Source: Tenebrio molitor
Lineage: Eukaryota; Arthropoda; Insecta; Coleoptera; Tenebrionidae
Assembly: GCF_963966145.1 (NCBI RefSeq)
Contig: NC_091048.1
Coordinates: 6,076,001 to 6,140,000 of the forward strand
Length of the DNA: 64,000 nucleotides
Direction: 5' to 3'
Each line of letters opens with the position of its first letter. Within the stretch, counting starts at the first letter, position 1. The translations under genes and the position numbers were made by a program. Under the pieces are notes generated by a model. That model made no database searches and had not been told where the DNA came from. It saw nothing but the letters and a program-made list of their open reading frames with translations. Shown here in pieces: positions 23,471-35,022 of the stretch.

Positions 23471-23972
23471 CGATACCACCCTAGAAAGTGAGTCTGTATC
23501 CATAGTTGCCAGTGGGTGAAGGTTTATCTTTCGTTCACTTCACTTTCACCCAACGTTTTTCGCTCACTGTCTTTCACTCATTGGTTTTCATTCACTTGTA
23601 ATTTTTTTCAATTCTTTCTGAGAACGTAATTTTGATTTTTTAGGTACGTTTGTTACCTCGCGGCACTTGCCTGTTCCAGAACATCATCAGGAACATGTGA
23701 CTCTTTATCATCCATTTCCTCAATTTCCACAACGTGCACACCACCAAGTTATAGAACTTTGTTTATTTCGTATTTTATTGTTTTCCAAAATAACAGACTC
23801 TTTTTCTAAGGAAGTATCGAACAAAACCAAATACAGCACCCGAGAGTAAGGTCGCTTTTCTTCACTTGAATTGCATTCGCGTGAACGAAAGCTCCGCTTT
23901 GTGGACGAACATGCAATTTGCATGAACGAAATTTGCCTTCCTCACTCTTACTATACTCGTAAATAAATATTT
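23471..23972 (+). mobile_element. Dispersed element with TTTCACTCA-rich end and fold-back end
   Basis: Matches the reverse complement of 53037-53489, from CCTAGAAAGTGAGTCTGTAT to the CTCGTAAATAAATATT end. The left part is a degenerate array of TTTCACTCA/TTCGTTCAC-like words (23525-23600). The right part is a palindrome in which GAATTGCATTCGCGTGAACG faces a partly complementary ATGCAATTTGCATGAACG. This copy has about 50 bp of extra sequence near 23650-23740 compared with its partner. No sustained coding frame. Confidence 0.7.
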
Positions 23973-26778
23973 CTTCGTGAGCATGAGCGAAGTTAATTTG
24001 ATATTTTTTGCAGGCTTAGTCCTTCGGTACTTCATATAAGGCTAATCGAATCAGTAGGATATTAATTTGAATAATTTGCCAACAAAGGGAATTAATTGAA
24101 TGGAACAACAAATGCTCGTGACAAATCCAACTGGTTTCAATTTAAATTAATAAAAGTACGATTTAATCTACGACTCATATTTTTCCTTTTATGGCTACTG
24201 AGCCTCTTCGATTATGTGAAAATATCTTCCCACACTTTACTTATATTATCAGGTTTGAAGGAAAATCGACGCATATAGAAAGACCACGACTCTTTTATTC
24301 AGAAGTTGTGTAAAGTAGGTACTTGACGGGGCCATATCAAAAAGTAGTAACCCTCCAAATAGGTGATTTCTAGTGAATAATTCCAAATATGTGACCTGAA
24401 GATATTTTGAATTTATATTGATTCCAGGGTTTCCGCATCCAATCAGAATTTATTACTCAATACTGAAACCGACTGTGTATTGGTTACATTTTTAAAAATG
24501 TCATAATTCCGTAGAGCTTAGAAAATTTATTGAAAAATTAATGGCTGCAGTTCGGCCATTTTAAGAAATTTATGGCTCAGGTCACCGGAGTTGCTATTAG
24601 TATGTTGTCAGTTCGTGTTCTGGCGGAATGCTGTAACTCCTGATGTCGTAAAATACCGTTATAAATGTTAAAATTAAAAATCGTCGAGTAGGAAAATAAT
24701 TTGCTCGTCCCACTCAATCACTCTCTCGTAAACAAAGGGTGCGAAAACGCACAGATATAAAAGCGGGAAAGGGAAAATAAATTAAATCTTTTAAGTATTT
24801 TTGCCATGTTAATCCCTATCAGCTTTTGTTCCTCTTTAATCAAATACATCCGCGTTTAAGCGGCACATGTTCCACATATACAGTGTCATCCAAAAAAATT
24901 GACAAATACACAGAAATGTTCATTCTTTTAAATTCTACACAAACAGATAACAACAATTTGCGTCAAACTAAACAAAAATTAAGAATTTAGAAAAATGTTT
25001 CAACTGAACTCTTTAAAAAAAATTCTCTGCCCCTTTTTGGAAAAATACTCTACGCAACTATCTGGAAACTATCTTTGGAACACTCGTTTCATTGTTGCAC
25101 CTATAGTTGGCGCGGCGAACCACTGGAGTAATCACGAGATGTTGACGTGGTAGTTCGTAGCGACGGCGACGTCATGAAAAGCCTGATTTACACTGCCTGG
25201 CCAAATTTTAGTTTTATGCGGGGGGGGGGGGAGGCATACAACGAGACAGCAACTGGCTTTGCAATGGGACCATGGGAGCTTGAACATTTCGGCTGCGTGC
25301 ATTGAGCTTCTTAGGGCGCGCCTTTTACCCAACAGGAAACCATCCCCCGAAAATCACGTGAAGATCACGCCCGTTTATTACTCCAATTGGTCGCCGTGCC
25401 GACTAGAGTAAGAATGTCAATTTCTCACTCGTGCGAAATGTGTCACTTTTTAATGCTCATGACGTAAACTACTAATACCAGTCAGTTTGTCCTTTTGTTG
25501 CACATCTCAATTTACAATTCACCCAAGCAAGCTTCTTTTTTCCGTTTTTGTCACAATACCTTCCTGTTCACACGATTTCGAAACGGAAACGTTCAATAAT
25601 TTAAATATTAAACACAGTCGTTGTTCCGAGTATGAAAATATAACTTGCAGAAATTCAGGCGTGTCAGGAAAACGGTGCATATAAATAAGAACCAAAATTT
25701 TTGCTTGGGCGAGCTTAATATCCGAATAAAACTGAAGTGTCCTCGCAAGTAAAAGCACACTTGCCACACCATTCCTATCAGATTCTGAATGAAACGTCCC
25801 ATTCTCCACCAAGCACGACAATAAATCTCCACTCCGTCTGAGATCGCTACTAATTCTTAACAAACTATGCGCAATTACGAAGTTCGCTTCTGGAGCTTTC
25901 AGCGCATAGCGACTTTGTAGTCCCGTATAGTAATATTATTTATTGCAATCGAAAAGTTCGTTTGGGAGAGTTTCCAAAGAAAAGAAAACGTTGGATTAAT
26001 TATTTTTTGTGGGGGAGGGGGTAGAATAGATGCACGCAATCTCACCCCCCGTTCGATTTAGTCGACTGTGCTTGGTAATAAAGTTTGACTTAAGTCGCAT
26101 AAATTGAACTGGCAGTGTACGGTTTATATGGCGATCCGATTCAGGATAAATTATACAGAACCATTCCGGAAACTTTGTTGAATCATACTCATAAAACACA
26201 TTTATTTTCGCTTAATGCCGAATAGAGAATAAGGCTGAACGGGAGATTCCGGGTTGGTCATAACCGGTAATGTTACACGATTACAAACATAAATTCAGAA
26301 GTGATATACCGCTTGCAATTTTGCACGAATAAACTGACTCAATATGGGTGATGTATTCGCATTTCTGCGTTCTTTGTTTATAACATTGTTCATTGCTGGA
26401 TTTTAAATCAAAATTATTGACGGTGAGTGAAAGAATTCCGGGATCGTGTGGCTATAAATCGCAGTTTAAAGCCAGATCTAGCAATAAACAGGCAATATGT
26501 GGAACTTGCATCTCGTGCTGATGATAAATACGATATGATGTGTTGAATGGAGGAATTTAATGCTCGTTCGATGCAAAAACTCATTTGTGGATTAACTCGA
26601 ATTAACCAAACCAGTCCTCCTTTTTAATTTTTTTTTTGCATATCGAAAGTGGCACTTTATTACACGAAAAATCGTAGTGAAAGTAGTACTTTTTTGCATC
26701 ATTTTATTCCAACTTCTTGGAGATGATTGTCAAAGCATATCTATTTTTTTTTTGTAATTTTTCATAAATCCTTTTAGA
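23973..26778. other. Mostly unique sequence
   Basis: No recognisable gene. The 114-codon minus-strand frame (25863-25519) has no domain I know and overlaps another frame. TATACAGTGTCATCCAAAAA at about 24878-24897 resembles a single Tc1/mariner terminus without a partner. A run of 12 G lies at 25220-25231. Confidence 0.35.
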
Positions 26779-26917
26779 CCAAATTTCTCAACTTACATCG
26801 ATATGCAAAAAATAGTGTGTACAACACGTTATGAATAACTTTTTTTTCACTTATTTGCTTATCAAATTCATGAAAAAAACTATGACTTTCATAACTAGTT
26901 GTACAAATAACTATTTC
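26779..26917. repeat. Fold-back unit, copy S (paired with 36.9 kb)
   Basis: GTACAACACGTTATGAATAA faces ATGACTTTCATAACTAGTTG with TACAAATAACTATT at the right end (about 26904-26917), the family terminus. The left flank CTTACATCGATATGCAAAAA is shared with the copy at 36892-37010, in opposite orientation. Confidence 0.65.
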
Positions 26918-27118
26918 CAAATTGGCATTTCGGTACTACTTTTCTCTCACAGTGCTGACTCTGTCATTTAGTTTTATGACGTCAAAAATGAATGGCAACA
27001 ATACGTTCTTACATCATTTAAGAGAAAGATGTTTCTATTTGATTTTTATTCTAAATCTACTGGAACATCTCTTCAAAAGTTACCACACAAGTGCAGATTT
27101 TAGAGAAAATATTGAAAA

Positions 27119-27656
27119 TACAGAGTGACCAACAAGAAAACAAATCAAGAGTGCTACCTCATCTTTTGTTTTATCGCAACGTCTGTCTTAGCTTCATCGT
27201 ACACTTACACATTGCTATACACAGTCGTTTTATTGGTTGCCTATCTCTCGAAAACTCTATTATTAATTTATTTATTATTAATTATCAATGCTTTATCTTC
27301 AATGGTAAAACTTATTTTACCACTTATTGTGGGATAATTGTTGCTTACAATTACAGGAAACGTTTGTAAATTTTGTCAAGGTTCTAACATCAACACTGTT
27401 GCTTTAAAACTGATGGTGTTTCTTCGACATTTTGCCGAAAAATCTGCTTACCAGTGGCGGCAGGTTTTGCCATAAAGTTGGTAAATTACCCATTCTTACG
27501 AATGTAAAATATTGCTGTTGTATGATTTATTATAAAGTAGCCACAACTTGTCTACGCCCATGCGCTGAACGCTTATTTGCATAGGATTCCGCTACGACAT
27601 GACCGATAATAATTTGCAAGGCCTGCTCTGATTTGTTTTATTTTTGATTACTTTAT
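27119..27656. mobile_element. About 540-bp element with AAACAAATCAAGAGTG inverted repeats, copy 1
   Basis: The left end CAGAGTGACCAACAAGAAAA, then CAAATCAAGAGTG, is matched by the inverted right end CTCTGATTTGTTTTATTTTT, then GATTACTTTAT. The interior is shared with 41908-42428, including CAGTCGTTTTATTGGTTGCC and CCGAAAAATCTGCTTACC-like tracts. Overlapping 70- and 92-codon frames run through it, but they are not conserved in the second copy. It is probably a non-autonomous Tc1/mariner-like element. Confidence 0.8.
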
Positions 27657-27739
27657 ACTTGGAAACTGCATCATTGACAACTTATTTTTGACGTTAATTT
27701 AAAATTTTCATCAGATTCTTGGTAGACATTTTGTTTTAA

Positions 27740-27905
27740 CCTCCGCTACAAACATGTTGACATGAAACGTCAACAACCGTTTTTTAACCTCACTTTCTCG
27801 TAATCGTTTATGCAATACATATTGCTACAATTTGATAAAATAAATGTTCTCGTAGTATTGTTTTCTAATTCACATTAAATGTTATTTAGAAATTATCCTC
27901 TCTTC
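27740..27905. repeat. Dispersed repeat, second copy at 59.34-59.52 kb
   Basis: Shares with 59340-59525, in the same orientation, ACATGAAAC(G/A)TCAA, TGCAATACA(T/A)ATTGCT and (C)TCGTAGTA in the same order and spacing. Its nature is unknown. Confidence 0.5.
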
Positions 27906-28598
27906 TATTTCCAACGCTGATTCAATTACAAATTTTCTAAATCAAACGATATAAATACCTCGGCTTTTCAAACTGTTTCATGTGACCTGAGATCTTTAAA
28001 AGTCAAAGTTTATATTTCTAATATGAGTAAGGTACGGTAATAGTTGAGACAGAATTAAATTCAACATCTTAAAACTGATACCGAGATCCTGTAGCATTAC
28101 TTTTATTACTTTTCAAAGTTTGTAACGGTTCATCTTCAGAATCAAATTGAAAGTTTAATTCAATGACATTTTTTAGTTTCTATTTGTGCACTGCAGATGC
28201 ATTAACTAGATGTCGTCAGTCTTCCATTTGAATATCTATTGAAATTTGTGTACATCTCAGAATTCTGTAGGATTTGAATTAATGTTGTAAAGATATTAGT
28301 TTTTCAGACTCTATTGTTATGCTTACAATCTTTCTGTATTGTCCTTCCATTCAGTTTCTAAATAATTTTGTTTTCTTGTTCTTGATGAATGAAAATCTTT
28401 AGTTTGGCCCGGATATTGACGAAAGTGGAACAAACAAATGGTTTTATGTTTCCATAAAAATGTCACATTTAGATTTAAATATGGAGATCTAGAGAAAGAG
28501 AAATATTAATGTTAACGGCACCTTCTCTTACAATTTTAAAAGTGATTTTTTTCTCACGAACTATAGTTAATTGAATTTTTCGCTATACCTACTAAACA
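27906..28598. other. Unassigned AT-rich sequence
   Basis: I see nothing identifiable. Confidence 0.35.
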
Positions 28599-28795
28599 TA
28601 TCGGCTGTTCATTAAATTTTATCCTCAAAGTAGGCCTTGAAGAGTCGATTGTGAACGCACCACGGATCACGGATCAGCTATCTAACCTCACTTTTTGCGT
28701 TCTTTGTTTTTTTACTTTGCAGACTGACGACTGGTGTTTTCACGATCGTCTTTTCAACGCTAACTTTGGGGATAAATTGAAATGAACATCCGATA
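28599..28795. mobile_element. MITE, TATCGGGTGTTCATTT family, copy 1
   Basis: Ends TATCGGCTGTTCATTAAATT and its inverted match (right end GAAATGAACATCCGATA). The interior contains GAAGAGTCGATTGTGAACGC, also present in the copies at 47.0 and 55.4 kb. About 197 bp, non-coding. Confidence 0.85.
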
Positions 28796-28921
28796 CAATT
28801 GTTAGATAATAAAAATGTAAGTGTTCGTTTGTTCAAAATCTAAGAGATCCGAGAGTTCTTCGCCGATTGCTTTGAAATTTTGACACAACATTGCAATCGA
28901 ATACGCGTGTGTTTTAATGTA

Positions 28922-29374
28922 CAGGGTGAGCGAAACTCGGTGTCTCAGCTCTATTAATAGATTTTTTTTCCCAGAAACATACCTATATTTTGGCATATTT
29001 AAAGAGACCTAATCTTTCTGAACAAATTTTGCAAAGAAAAAAATTTGCTATCTTTTTCCGTTAAAAAATTATAAGCAAATTTGTAAAAATCAAAAATTCG
29101 CAATCGTCATGATTTAAACTATAGCAAATTTTTTTCTTTACAAAAATTGTTCAGAAAAATTTGCTCTTTTTAAATGTGCCAAAATATAGGTATGTTTCTG
29201 GGAAAAAAAAATCGATGACGTCATTACTTCAGTTTCCAAATATGTATGGAAAAATATGCAAATTTGGTTTAAAATGGATCTTACTCGATCCCATTTAAGA
29301 ACCTTTTTTCAGATTTTTTCTATCGTCTTTCTTTTTCTTTTAATAGAGCTGAGACATCGAATTTCGCTCACCCC
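28922..29374. mobile_element. Inverted-repeat element with nested arms
   Basis: GGGTGAGCGAAACTCGGTGT at the left and its complement (ending ATTTCGCTCACCCC) at the right form the termini, continuing through CTCAGCTCTATTAA. A second arm pair lies inside: CCCAGAAACATACCTATATT (from about 28971) faces AATATAGGTATGTTTCTGGG (about 29183-29202). The inner arms are nearly symmetrical, but about 130 bp separate the inner right arm from the outer one. This suggests a later insertion or duplication on the right. Confidence 0.75.
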
Positions 29375-29410
29375 ATACCTACCTATATTAGTTGTACTAT
29401 ATGATTATTT

Positions 29411-29535
29411 ATTAGTTATTTATTATACGAGTGTGGAATGTACGAAATTAGTCACGCAAGAAAAAGTTTACCCGTGAGCTCGAAAAGCGAATTTTCTTAA
29501 ATGACTAATGAGTAATTCCACATGAGTATACTATA
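29411..29535. repeat. Fold-back unit, copy L
   Basis: It begins with ATTAGTTATTTATTATACGA (29411-29430). The left arm TGTGGAATGTACGAAATTAG, then TCACGCAAGAAA, pairs with TTTCTTAAATGACTAATGAG, then TAATTCCACATGAGTATA. The core is CGTGAGCTCGAAAAGCG. The arms are long and imperfect, with small indels. Confidence 0.7.
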
Positions 29536-29806
29536 ACATTTTATCCAAAATCGTGTGCAATTGATTTTAATATTGAAATAATATTTATAAAATTTTGACA
29601 AGAATATATTCCAAGGGAATGGGATGGTTGTTATTGTGATATTTTGTTTTGTTTGTGGATTGTGAAAAAACCTAATTATTCCGTGAGTCCGAATTTTTCT
29701 CTCACTGGTGGGTAATGAATAATGATCCATATTCCTTGACTCAAATGACCACAGTAATTCGCTTATTATACACGATTTTGAATTAAAAATAATTTTTTGA
29801 CTGAAG

Positions 29807-29884
29807 CCGGGTACTTTTTTTTTGACTGGGCTATAGCAACGAGTGGCCGAGTACTTTTTTTTATTGGGCCACAGCAACGCGTTA
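29807..29884. repeat. 39-bp tandem duplication
   Basis: Two adjacent units, GCCGGGTACTTTTTTTTTGA... and GCCGAGTACTTTTTTTTATT..., each end in GCAACG. The unit length is 39 bp and the copies differ by a few bases. Confidence 0.7.
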
Positions 29885-31384
29885 TTTTAGCAAAAGACGA
29901 AAATTAACACTCATTTATTTCTTCTTTTGGGTTGGACCAAATTCTAATCAAAGTGATCTGTTGTCTAGAGCCATTGCAAGGCAAGTTTGATATAATTTGT
30001 GATAAATTTGTTGCTCTTGTAAAACATTCTTAATTATGCATTAATTTCTTCAAAACAGTTTAGTTACTCTGCTTTGTTCTTTAGTTATTTCTCATAATTA
30101 ACCGAATTCAAAAATGTCGATTTGTAATGAAAAGCAACGATCTCTGGAATTTTGTCACGAGAGAAAATTAACTTTCAGCTTTCAGCTGTGGGAGAAGTGG
30201 AGGGTTTTGTTATTTTTCATTAAATTCCAATACATTCCAGGTGAAGCACTTGTCTAAAAATGATAAAAACCCTCGAAGCGAACGAGACCTTTTTGATTGA
30301 ACTATGTAGAAGTTATCGTGAAAGATCAAGGGAGCGATCGTACAAACCAGTCAGAAATACGCACGACCATTATTCAACAGTTTTGTTTTACAATTGTATA
30401 TCTAATGGTGTCCTATTTGTCATTCGAATCCTAAAAATAGCCGTATTTGGAAGTCGGTCGCACAAGAACGAAGGACGCGAAGAGACGAAATATTTGATAA
30501 CGTCAAGGGTTAACAACCCCTACACGGTGCCACTTCATTCCGAGTGAAAACTAAAGAAATTATTTCGTATGCACATATTTCAATAGTCGAAATCGAGAGT
30601 GACAACTATCGCTCTTCCGACAATCTGGCGCAATATCGACGACACACGGCGAAGGCAACCCGACCAACATCTGCCTCAGTTCGGCATATCAACGACACGG
30701 CAAATAATGAAATGTGACGATTGTCGACGCTGAATCCTTCAGGGAGAACGACGTCTTCTCTCCCTTTTTGCACAAAGACGTCGGCTATTTCTTTATATCC
30801 GCATTGTACTGAAACGGCATTGATATCTTCTAAACGGGGATGCACGTTCCGTTCTGCTTATACCATCACTTCCGCCTTTAAATATTAAAGTACCAACGCA
30901 ACTACATGAAAAGGTTTTTGCACCATAACCGGAAGTTTGACTCTATAATGCCGAGTTAGCTGTAAAATTTTAACAACCATCTCAAATTGATGCGACTTTA
31001 TATTCTCAGATAAAATTTATTATTGATCAATATCTCGTCATCAAGTCTGTCAGAATTTTTTGAGTGCTTTTACATAAGTCAGATCTACGGGTTATTATGA
31101 ATATTTCTTACGTCGCAGTTGGCTGTATTTTATGGTATCCGTATACGTATAAATTTGCCGCCTCTCCTGGATTTTTAAATTTGATACTTGACTGCTCAAA
31201 CTTGTTATTTTCCAGTTTTTATTGTTTATCATTTTTCAAAGGTGTTTTGAGTCCATCAAGAGTTTTTTCAAAACTTCCTCGAGCTGGAATTTGTTTCATT
31301 TTGTTTACACCTAACAACAAACACTTTCTCACTTTAGAAACAATGAAAAAGGTTCATTTCTCAAAACAGGATAATTGTAATGGC
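29885..31384. other. Mostly unique sequence
   Basis: Unrecognised frames at 30260-30547 (+, 95 codons) and 30845-30606 (-, 79 codons). The minus-strand one lies in a GC-richer patch and looks marginally more coding-like, but it has no domain I know. No repeats found. Confidence 0.3.
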
Positions 31385-31625
31385 TTATGTTTTTCTTTTT
31401 ACCTCGGACGGCATTTTTGCGGAAAAAAATTAGAAACAAAAAATTGTGTGAAGAGAAAAATGTATTTCACCTAAATTGTGTTCTGTTACTTATTATTTTT
31501 AATTAAGTTTCGTCGACCGTCGGATGCGTTATTTAAATGAAACGATTGAAACCATTTCACTTAAATTTTATTTAATAAGTAATCATGCTTTGCTGGCGTT
31601 TGGTCCCTACAAAACTTATAAATAA
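31385..31625. repeat. Dispersed repeat, second copy at 52.32-52.57 kb
   Basis: Same-strand match to 52325-52565. Shared blocks are ATTTTTGCG, TTGTGTT(C/G)TGTTGC-like sequence, CACTTAAATTTTATTTAA and AAAACTTATAAATAAA, in the same order. The 136-codon frame 31064-31474 runs into this repeat and is not conserved in the second copy. Confidence 0.6.
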
Positions 31626-32673
31626 AAGAAAAGATGTCATCTGACTTATGAGAAACTCTTTTCACGTGTCAGCCGTTTGCCAACGATCGATTTTCTTTCA
31701 AGGGTGACGGAGCTGCATTTTCCGCTCTGCGCCTAATCACGGCGGAGCCTCCCCGAGTAGAGAGCTCCAAGAAAAGAAAGTTTTTTTAATGAAAATAATT
31801 TACCTTTATAGCATTAAATAATTAGAGAAATCATTGACCTACAAGTGTAAATAGAGAAAAATCAATCGGACAGCTTCCAGAATATGAAATATGATATATA
31901 TGTATAACATTTGTCGTGTTGTGATTTGATTGAAAGCCCCTTGCTTATAGGCAAGCAACTAATCACATTAATGTACCTTTAGTGTATGTACATAGTATGG
32001 TTACGCTATGAATCCTAGGTGGCAAACTGCACAGCCAGCTACGATGTAGCGATAGCCCTGTACAATTTGAGTTCATAGAAGTTCACTACTGGAAAGTTTT
32101 GCACTTTCTATGAAATACTGTGGCTTCGCTGAAACACTTAATAATACAGTGTACTGTACACAATAATAATAATTTTGATTGACGCTGTTTTTATGACCGA
32201 CAGACGTTCGTATCAAATACTCGGAGAATTAAATACAAGCGAATTATTGATCAACAGATGTCCTATTAGTACAGGCTTTTAAATTAACTTTAAAACAATT
32301 TGCTTGAAAGCGATATAAAAGAGATACAAAACATTTGTGACGAAAACTATTACCGTCGAGAATAATGTTATTTGCTTGATTGTCAACATCCTTAGGAAGT
32401 ATTTAATTGTTGTACTCAGAAATAGAGGAGTTTCTGATCCTTGTTCTCGACAATATTTTTAATTGAAGTGAATTAATAACAAAGCCAGTCTCTCGCGCGA
32501 CATATTCAGTATGAACATAAAGTTTGGAACAAAATTCATAACACCGTTATGTGATGCCATCCTACGATGTGCAATTTGTTTAAATAAAATTGGTTTTTGA
32601 AGAATAACCTCATCACCAGTTTTTTTAAATAACAAGCCTCACTTTTTTCATCTCTTTCTGAAAAAGATTCATA
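31626..32673. other. Unassigned AT-rich sequence
   Basis: Short hairpins such as CTTGC/GCAAG near 31941-31955 and TTCATAGAAGTTCAC/CTTTCTATGAA near 32070-32115, with GGCTTCGCTGA beside the second. These are possibly a degenerate fold-back unit. No gene. Confidence 0.3.
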
Positions 32674-32810
32674 CTACCTAAACGATGGTGGTACCTTATA
32701 TAACAATTTATTGAGAAAATGACAAATTTTACTTAAAAAATGTTAATTGGCCTCAAATAAAAACAAACAAACATACAAAGTCAACAATAAAACTTAACGC
32801 AATGTTGAAA

Positions 32811-32943
32811 TTGCTCCCGCCAAACATTTGGCACTCACCGACACGAGTTAAAACACTTTGTACACTGCGCTCAATAATGTCAATGCTGATTTGTTCAATT
32901 TCAGCTCGAATTCTCTGCCGTAAATCTTCTAAATTGTTTATGC
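32811..32943 (-). pseudogene. Tc/mariner-type transposase C-terminus
   Basis: The minus-strand translation contains NNLEDLRQRIRAEIEQISID and then RSVQSVLTRVGECQ, ending GGSNFN. This is the C-terminal signature of a large insect Tc3/mariner-like transposase family, the part after the last catalytic acidic residue. The DD(E/D) core lies upstream in the gene, where the sequence is lost and a MITE begins. About 44 codons remain, so it cannot be functional. The frame then continues into low-complexity codons before a stop near 32757. Confidence 0.75.
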
Positions 32944-33056
32944 CCGGTTTCTGGAACGGCTATTGAAACGCTAGAAAGTAACCAATCACATTACAGGATT
33001 TTTGTATTTATCAGAGAACTAATTGGCCCGATAAAATTGTTTCCAGAAACCGGGCC
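32942..33056. mobile_element. 115-bp MITE with GCCCGGTTTCTGGAAC ends
   Basis: GCCCGGTTTCTGGAAC at 32942 and its complement GTTTCCAGAAACCGGGC at the right end are almost perfect inverted repeats. The flanks TTGTTTAT and TTAGTTTAT may be an 8-9-bp target duplication, which would suggest an hAT-type origin. It sits inside the mariner-like element and so is younger. Confidence 0.75.
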
Positions 33057-33439
33057 TTAGTTTATTAAAACAAACCTTCGATTTTAAATAACCCGATAAA
33101 AAAAAATAAGTAAAATTTGCCATTTTCTCAAAAAAATTGTCATGTAAGGTACTTACCAAATTTTTTCATTCATCGTTTAGATAGTAGCACGGTTTTGTGT
33201 AAGTCTGGGTATTGTTCTTTCCATTTTTATATTCAGAAAAAAATGTATAGTGCCATTTGAAAAAAACAAGTTGATGTTCATCTGTCACAAATTGGACGCA
33301 AGAAAAATTATAAGTTTAGTTATTATTGAAGTGTTTTCAAAAGTACCTATTTAATTTGATTTGTTAAAAAAATAAGCAAGATACAGAGTTAAAGGTTTTT
33401 CGTCAGTCACCCAGTATATAGATTATTTCACTAGTGATA

Positions 33440-33570
33440 ATGATCCCGACGGAATTGAAATTGCAACCCACAATATATTTGCAAAGTTAACCTGGATGTT
33501 TTCACGTCCCTATCTAGGTTTACTTTGCAAATGTATTGTGGGTTGCATTTTCAATTCCGTCGGGCTCATT
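33440..33570. mobile_element. Fold-back MITE, CCCGACGG type, copy 2
   Basis: The arms at about 33441-33492 and 33518-33570 pair nearly perfectly (CCCGACGGAATTGAAATTGC versus GCATTTTCAATTCCGTCGGG). Same family as 18446-18582. Confidence 0.85.
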
Positions 33571-34572
33571 TTGGAGTGTTGACTCGAATGATATTTGGTT
33601 TTTTGGTGTACTTTCTGAAAAATATTCTTAGAAATTGTTCTTAATTATTCGCAAAAAAATGTCTTTCATAAAAGCAGCCTGGACAAACTGGAGATCATTA
33701 TTTATATATTTTTCCACTTTTATAGAATTTTAGTTAATGCAGCATCTGGTATCTAACTTTTCTTTATTTGCCACGAAGAAAAATCGTACACGCACATAAA
33801 TAAACCTCACCAAGTCTCAAATTTTACACACAAAAAAAAAACCTGGAATCCCTTTTATGCGGACTGTTTGACTTGGCAACAAATAATTTTCTCTTTGCTC
33901 GAATCGTTCCAGCTGGGTCCTGAAAACATCATTAATGTAATGGCCAATTATCACAAAACGGATATGTCGAAGTAAATGACAGTTGTGATGAATAATAGTT
34001 TGTGTCTATGCAGAGAGAACCGCATTGTAATATACGCTTCATCTGCACGTGCGATAATTGATGATGGCAATGTTTGAACGTCAAACATACATCACACGTG
34101 TTGGGACCGGTCGCAGTCTTCACTTAACTGACATCTTTTTTTCGGCTGATTGATTAGAATCAATGGCAAAAAGTACGAGAGGGCGGATAATGCTTTAATA
34201 ACACTGTCTCATCATCAAACTTCCTTCATTACGGCGAGGTCATAGAGTTACTAAACTTGCCAATTAGGACCTCGCCTCTGTTCGAGGATGAATGGCATAA
34301 AGGAACGTAAAAAACTCTGTGATGTGCGAACGCGACCGGGTTTTTCAAATCTTTGGCTGAAGCTAGGCATCTTTTGTTCTCATTGCTAAACCGGGAGTTT
34401 TATGCAAAAGGAAATTAACAAATATTTACATGCACATACAGTGGTGGTTAAAATCAGAGCAACTAAGCAGGTTTTTTAGTTTAAAATTCTAATATCAACT
34501 AAAACAGTGTTTCTTACGTGAATCAACCGGGAACAAACGCGCGTCATTTGGAAACCGCTCCCGATAAAGAGC
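33571..34572. other. Unassigned sequence
   Basis: A lone transposon-end-like TACAGTGGTGGTTAAAATCA lies at about 34438-34457, with no partner found. No gene. Confidence 0.35.
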
Positions 34573-34908
34573 TATAGGCCAATTTTTACCCTTTTGAGGT
34601 GACGTCACGATTTCCTTCCTCGCTTTCTCTTTATTGCAACGACAGAAACAGAAAAAAACAAAAAAAAGGCACGTTTATTTATTGATGGTCACTTTGAGGT
34701 TATTTTATGCTCCTGTCAATTTGACAATTTTTAATTTCTTTCACTTATTACATTTATTACAAACATAACCTTTCGAAGCAATTGTCAACAAATTTGACAC
34801 ATTTATAGTTATTTATGATCAATTCAAATTTGTTTCTGATCCTAGCTCAAACATACGTAAAGTTACTAGATAATGACGTCATCGCAAAAGGGTAAAAATT
34901 GGACTATA
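34573..34908. mobile_element. 336-bp MITE with TGACGTCA in both inverted repeats
   Basis: 35-bp terminal repeats lie at 34573-34607 and 34874-34908 (TATAGGCCAATTTTTACCCT ... TGACGTCA, and its complement) with about four mismatches. Each contains the palindromic CRE/ATF octamer TGACGTCA at its inner end. The interior has no open frame. Confidence 0.85.
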
Positions 34909-35022
34909 CTGCTCTGGACACCTTACCGCGAGCTTCACCATTGACAAACACCATATTCGGTATTTCAGTGAATGAATAATTTTAAAAGCGAATGGAGTTA
35001 CCAAAAAATAAGAGAACAAACA

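Larger units (their letters stand above)
32674..33187. mobile_element. Mariner-like transposon, internally deleted
   Basis: Terminal inverted repeats of roughly 60-80 bp. CTACCTAAACGATG begins the left one at 32674, and CATCGTTTAGATAGTAG ends the right one at 33187. Both continue through GGTACCTTA and GAGAAAATG(A/G)CAAATTTTA. Inside are the last codons of a transposase (32811-32943, minus) and a smaller MITE (32942-33056). Most of the transposase gene is missing. Confidence 0.8.

Noticed and set aside
24878..24897. Tc1/mariner terminus TATACAGTGTCATCCAAAAA
   Set aside because: No inverted partner or transposase remnant could be found within the next kilobase, so no element is called.
25519..25863. 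114-codon minus-strand open frame
   Set aside because: Overlaps a second frame on the same strand and one on the other. No recognisable motif, start context or splice site.
29497..29877. 126-codon minus-strand open frame
   Set aside because: It covers part of a fold-back unit and a tandem duplication, and the translation is low in information.
31064..31474. 136-codon plus-strand open frame
   Set aside because: Its end overlaps a dispersed repeat whose second copy (52.3 kb) does not keep the frame. No domain or splice signal supports it.
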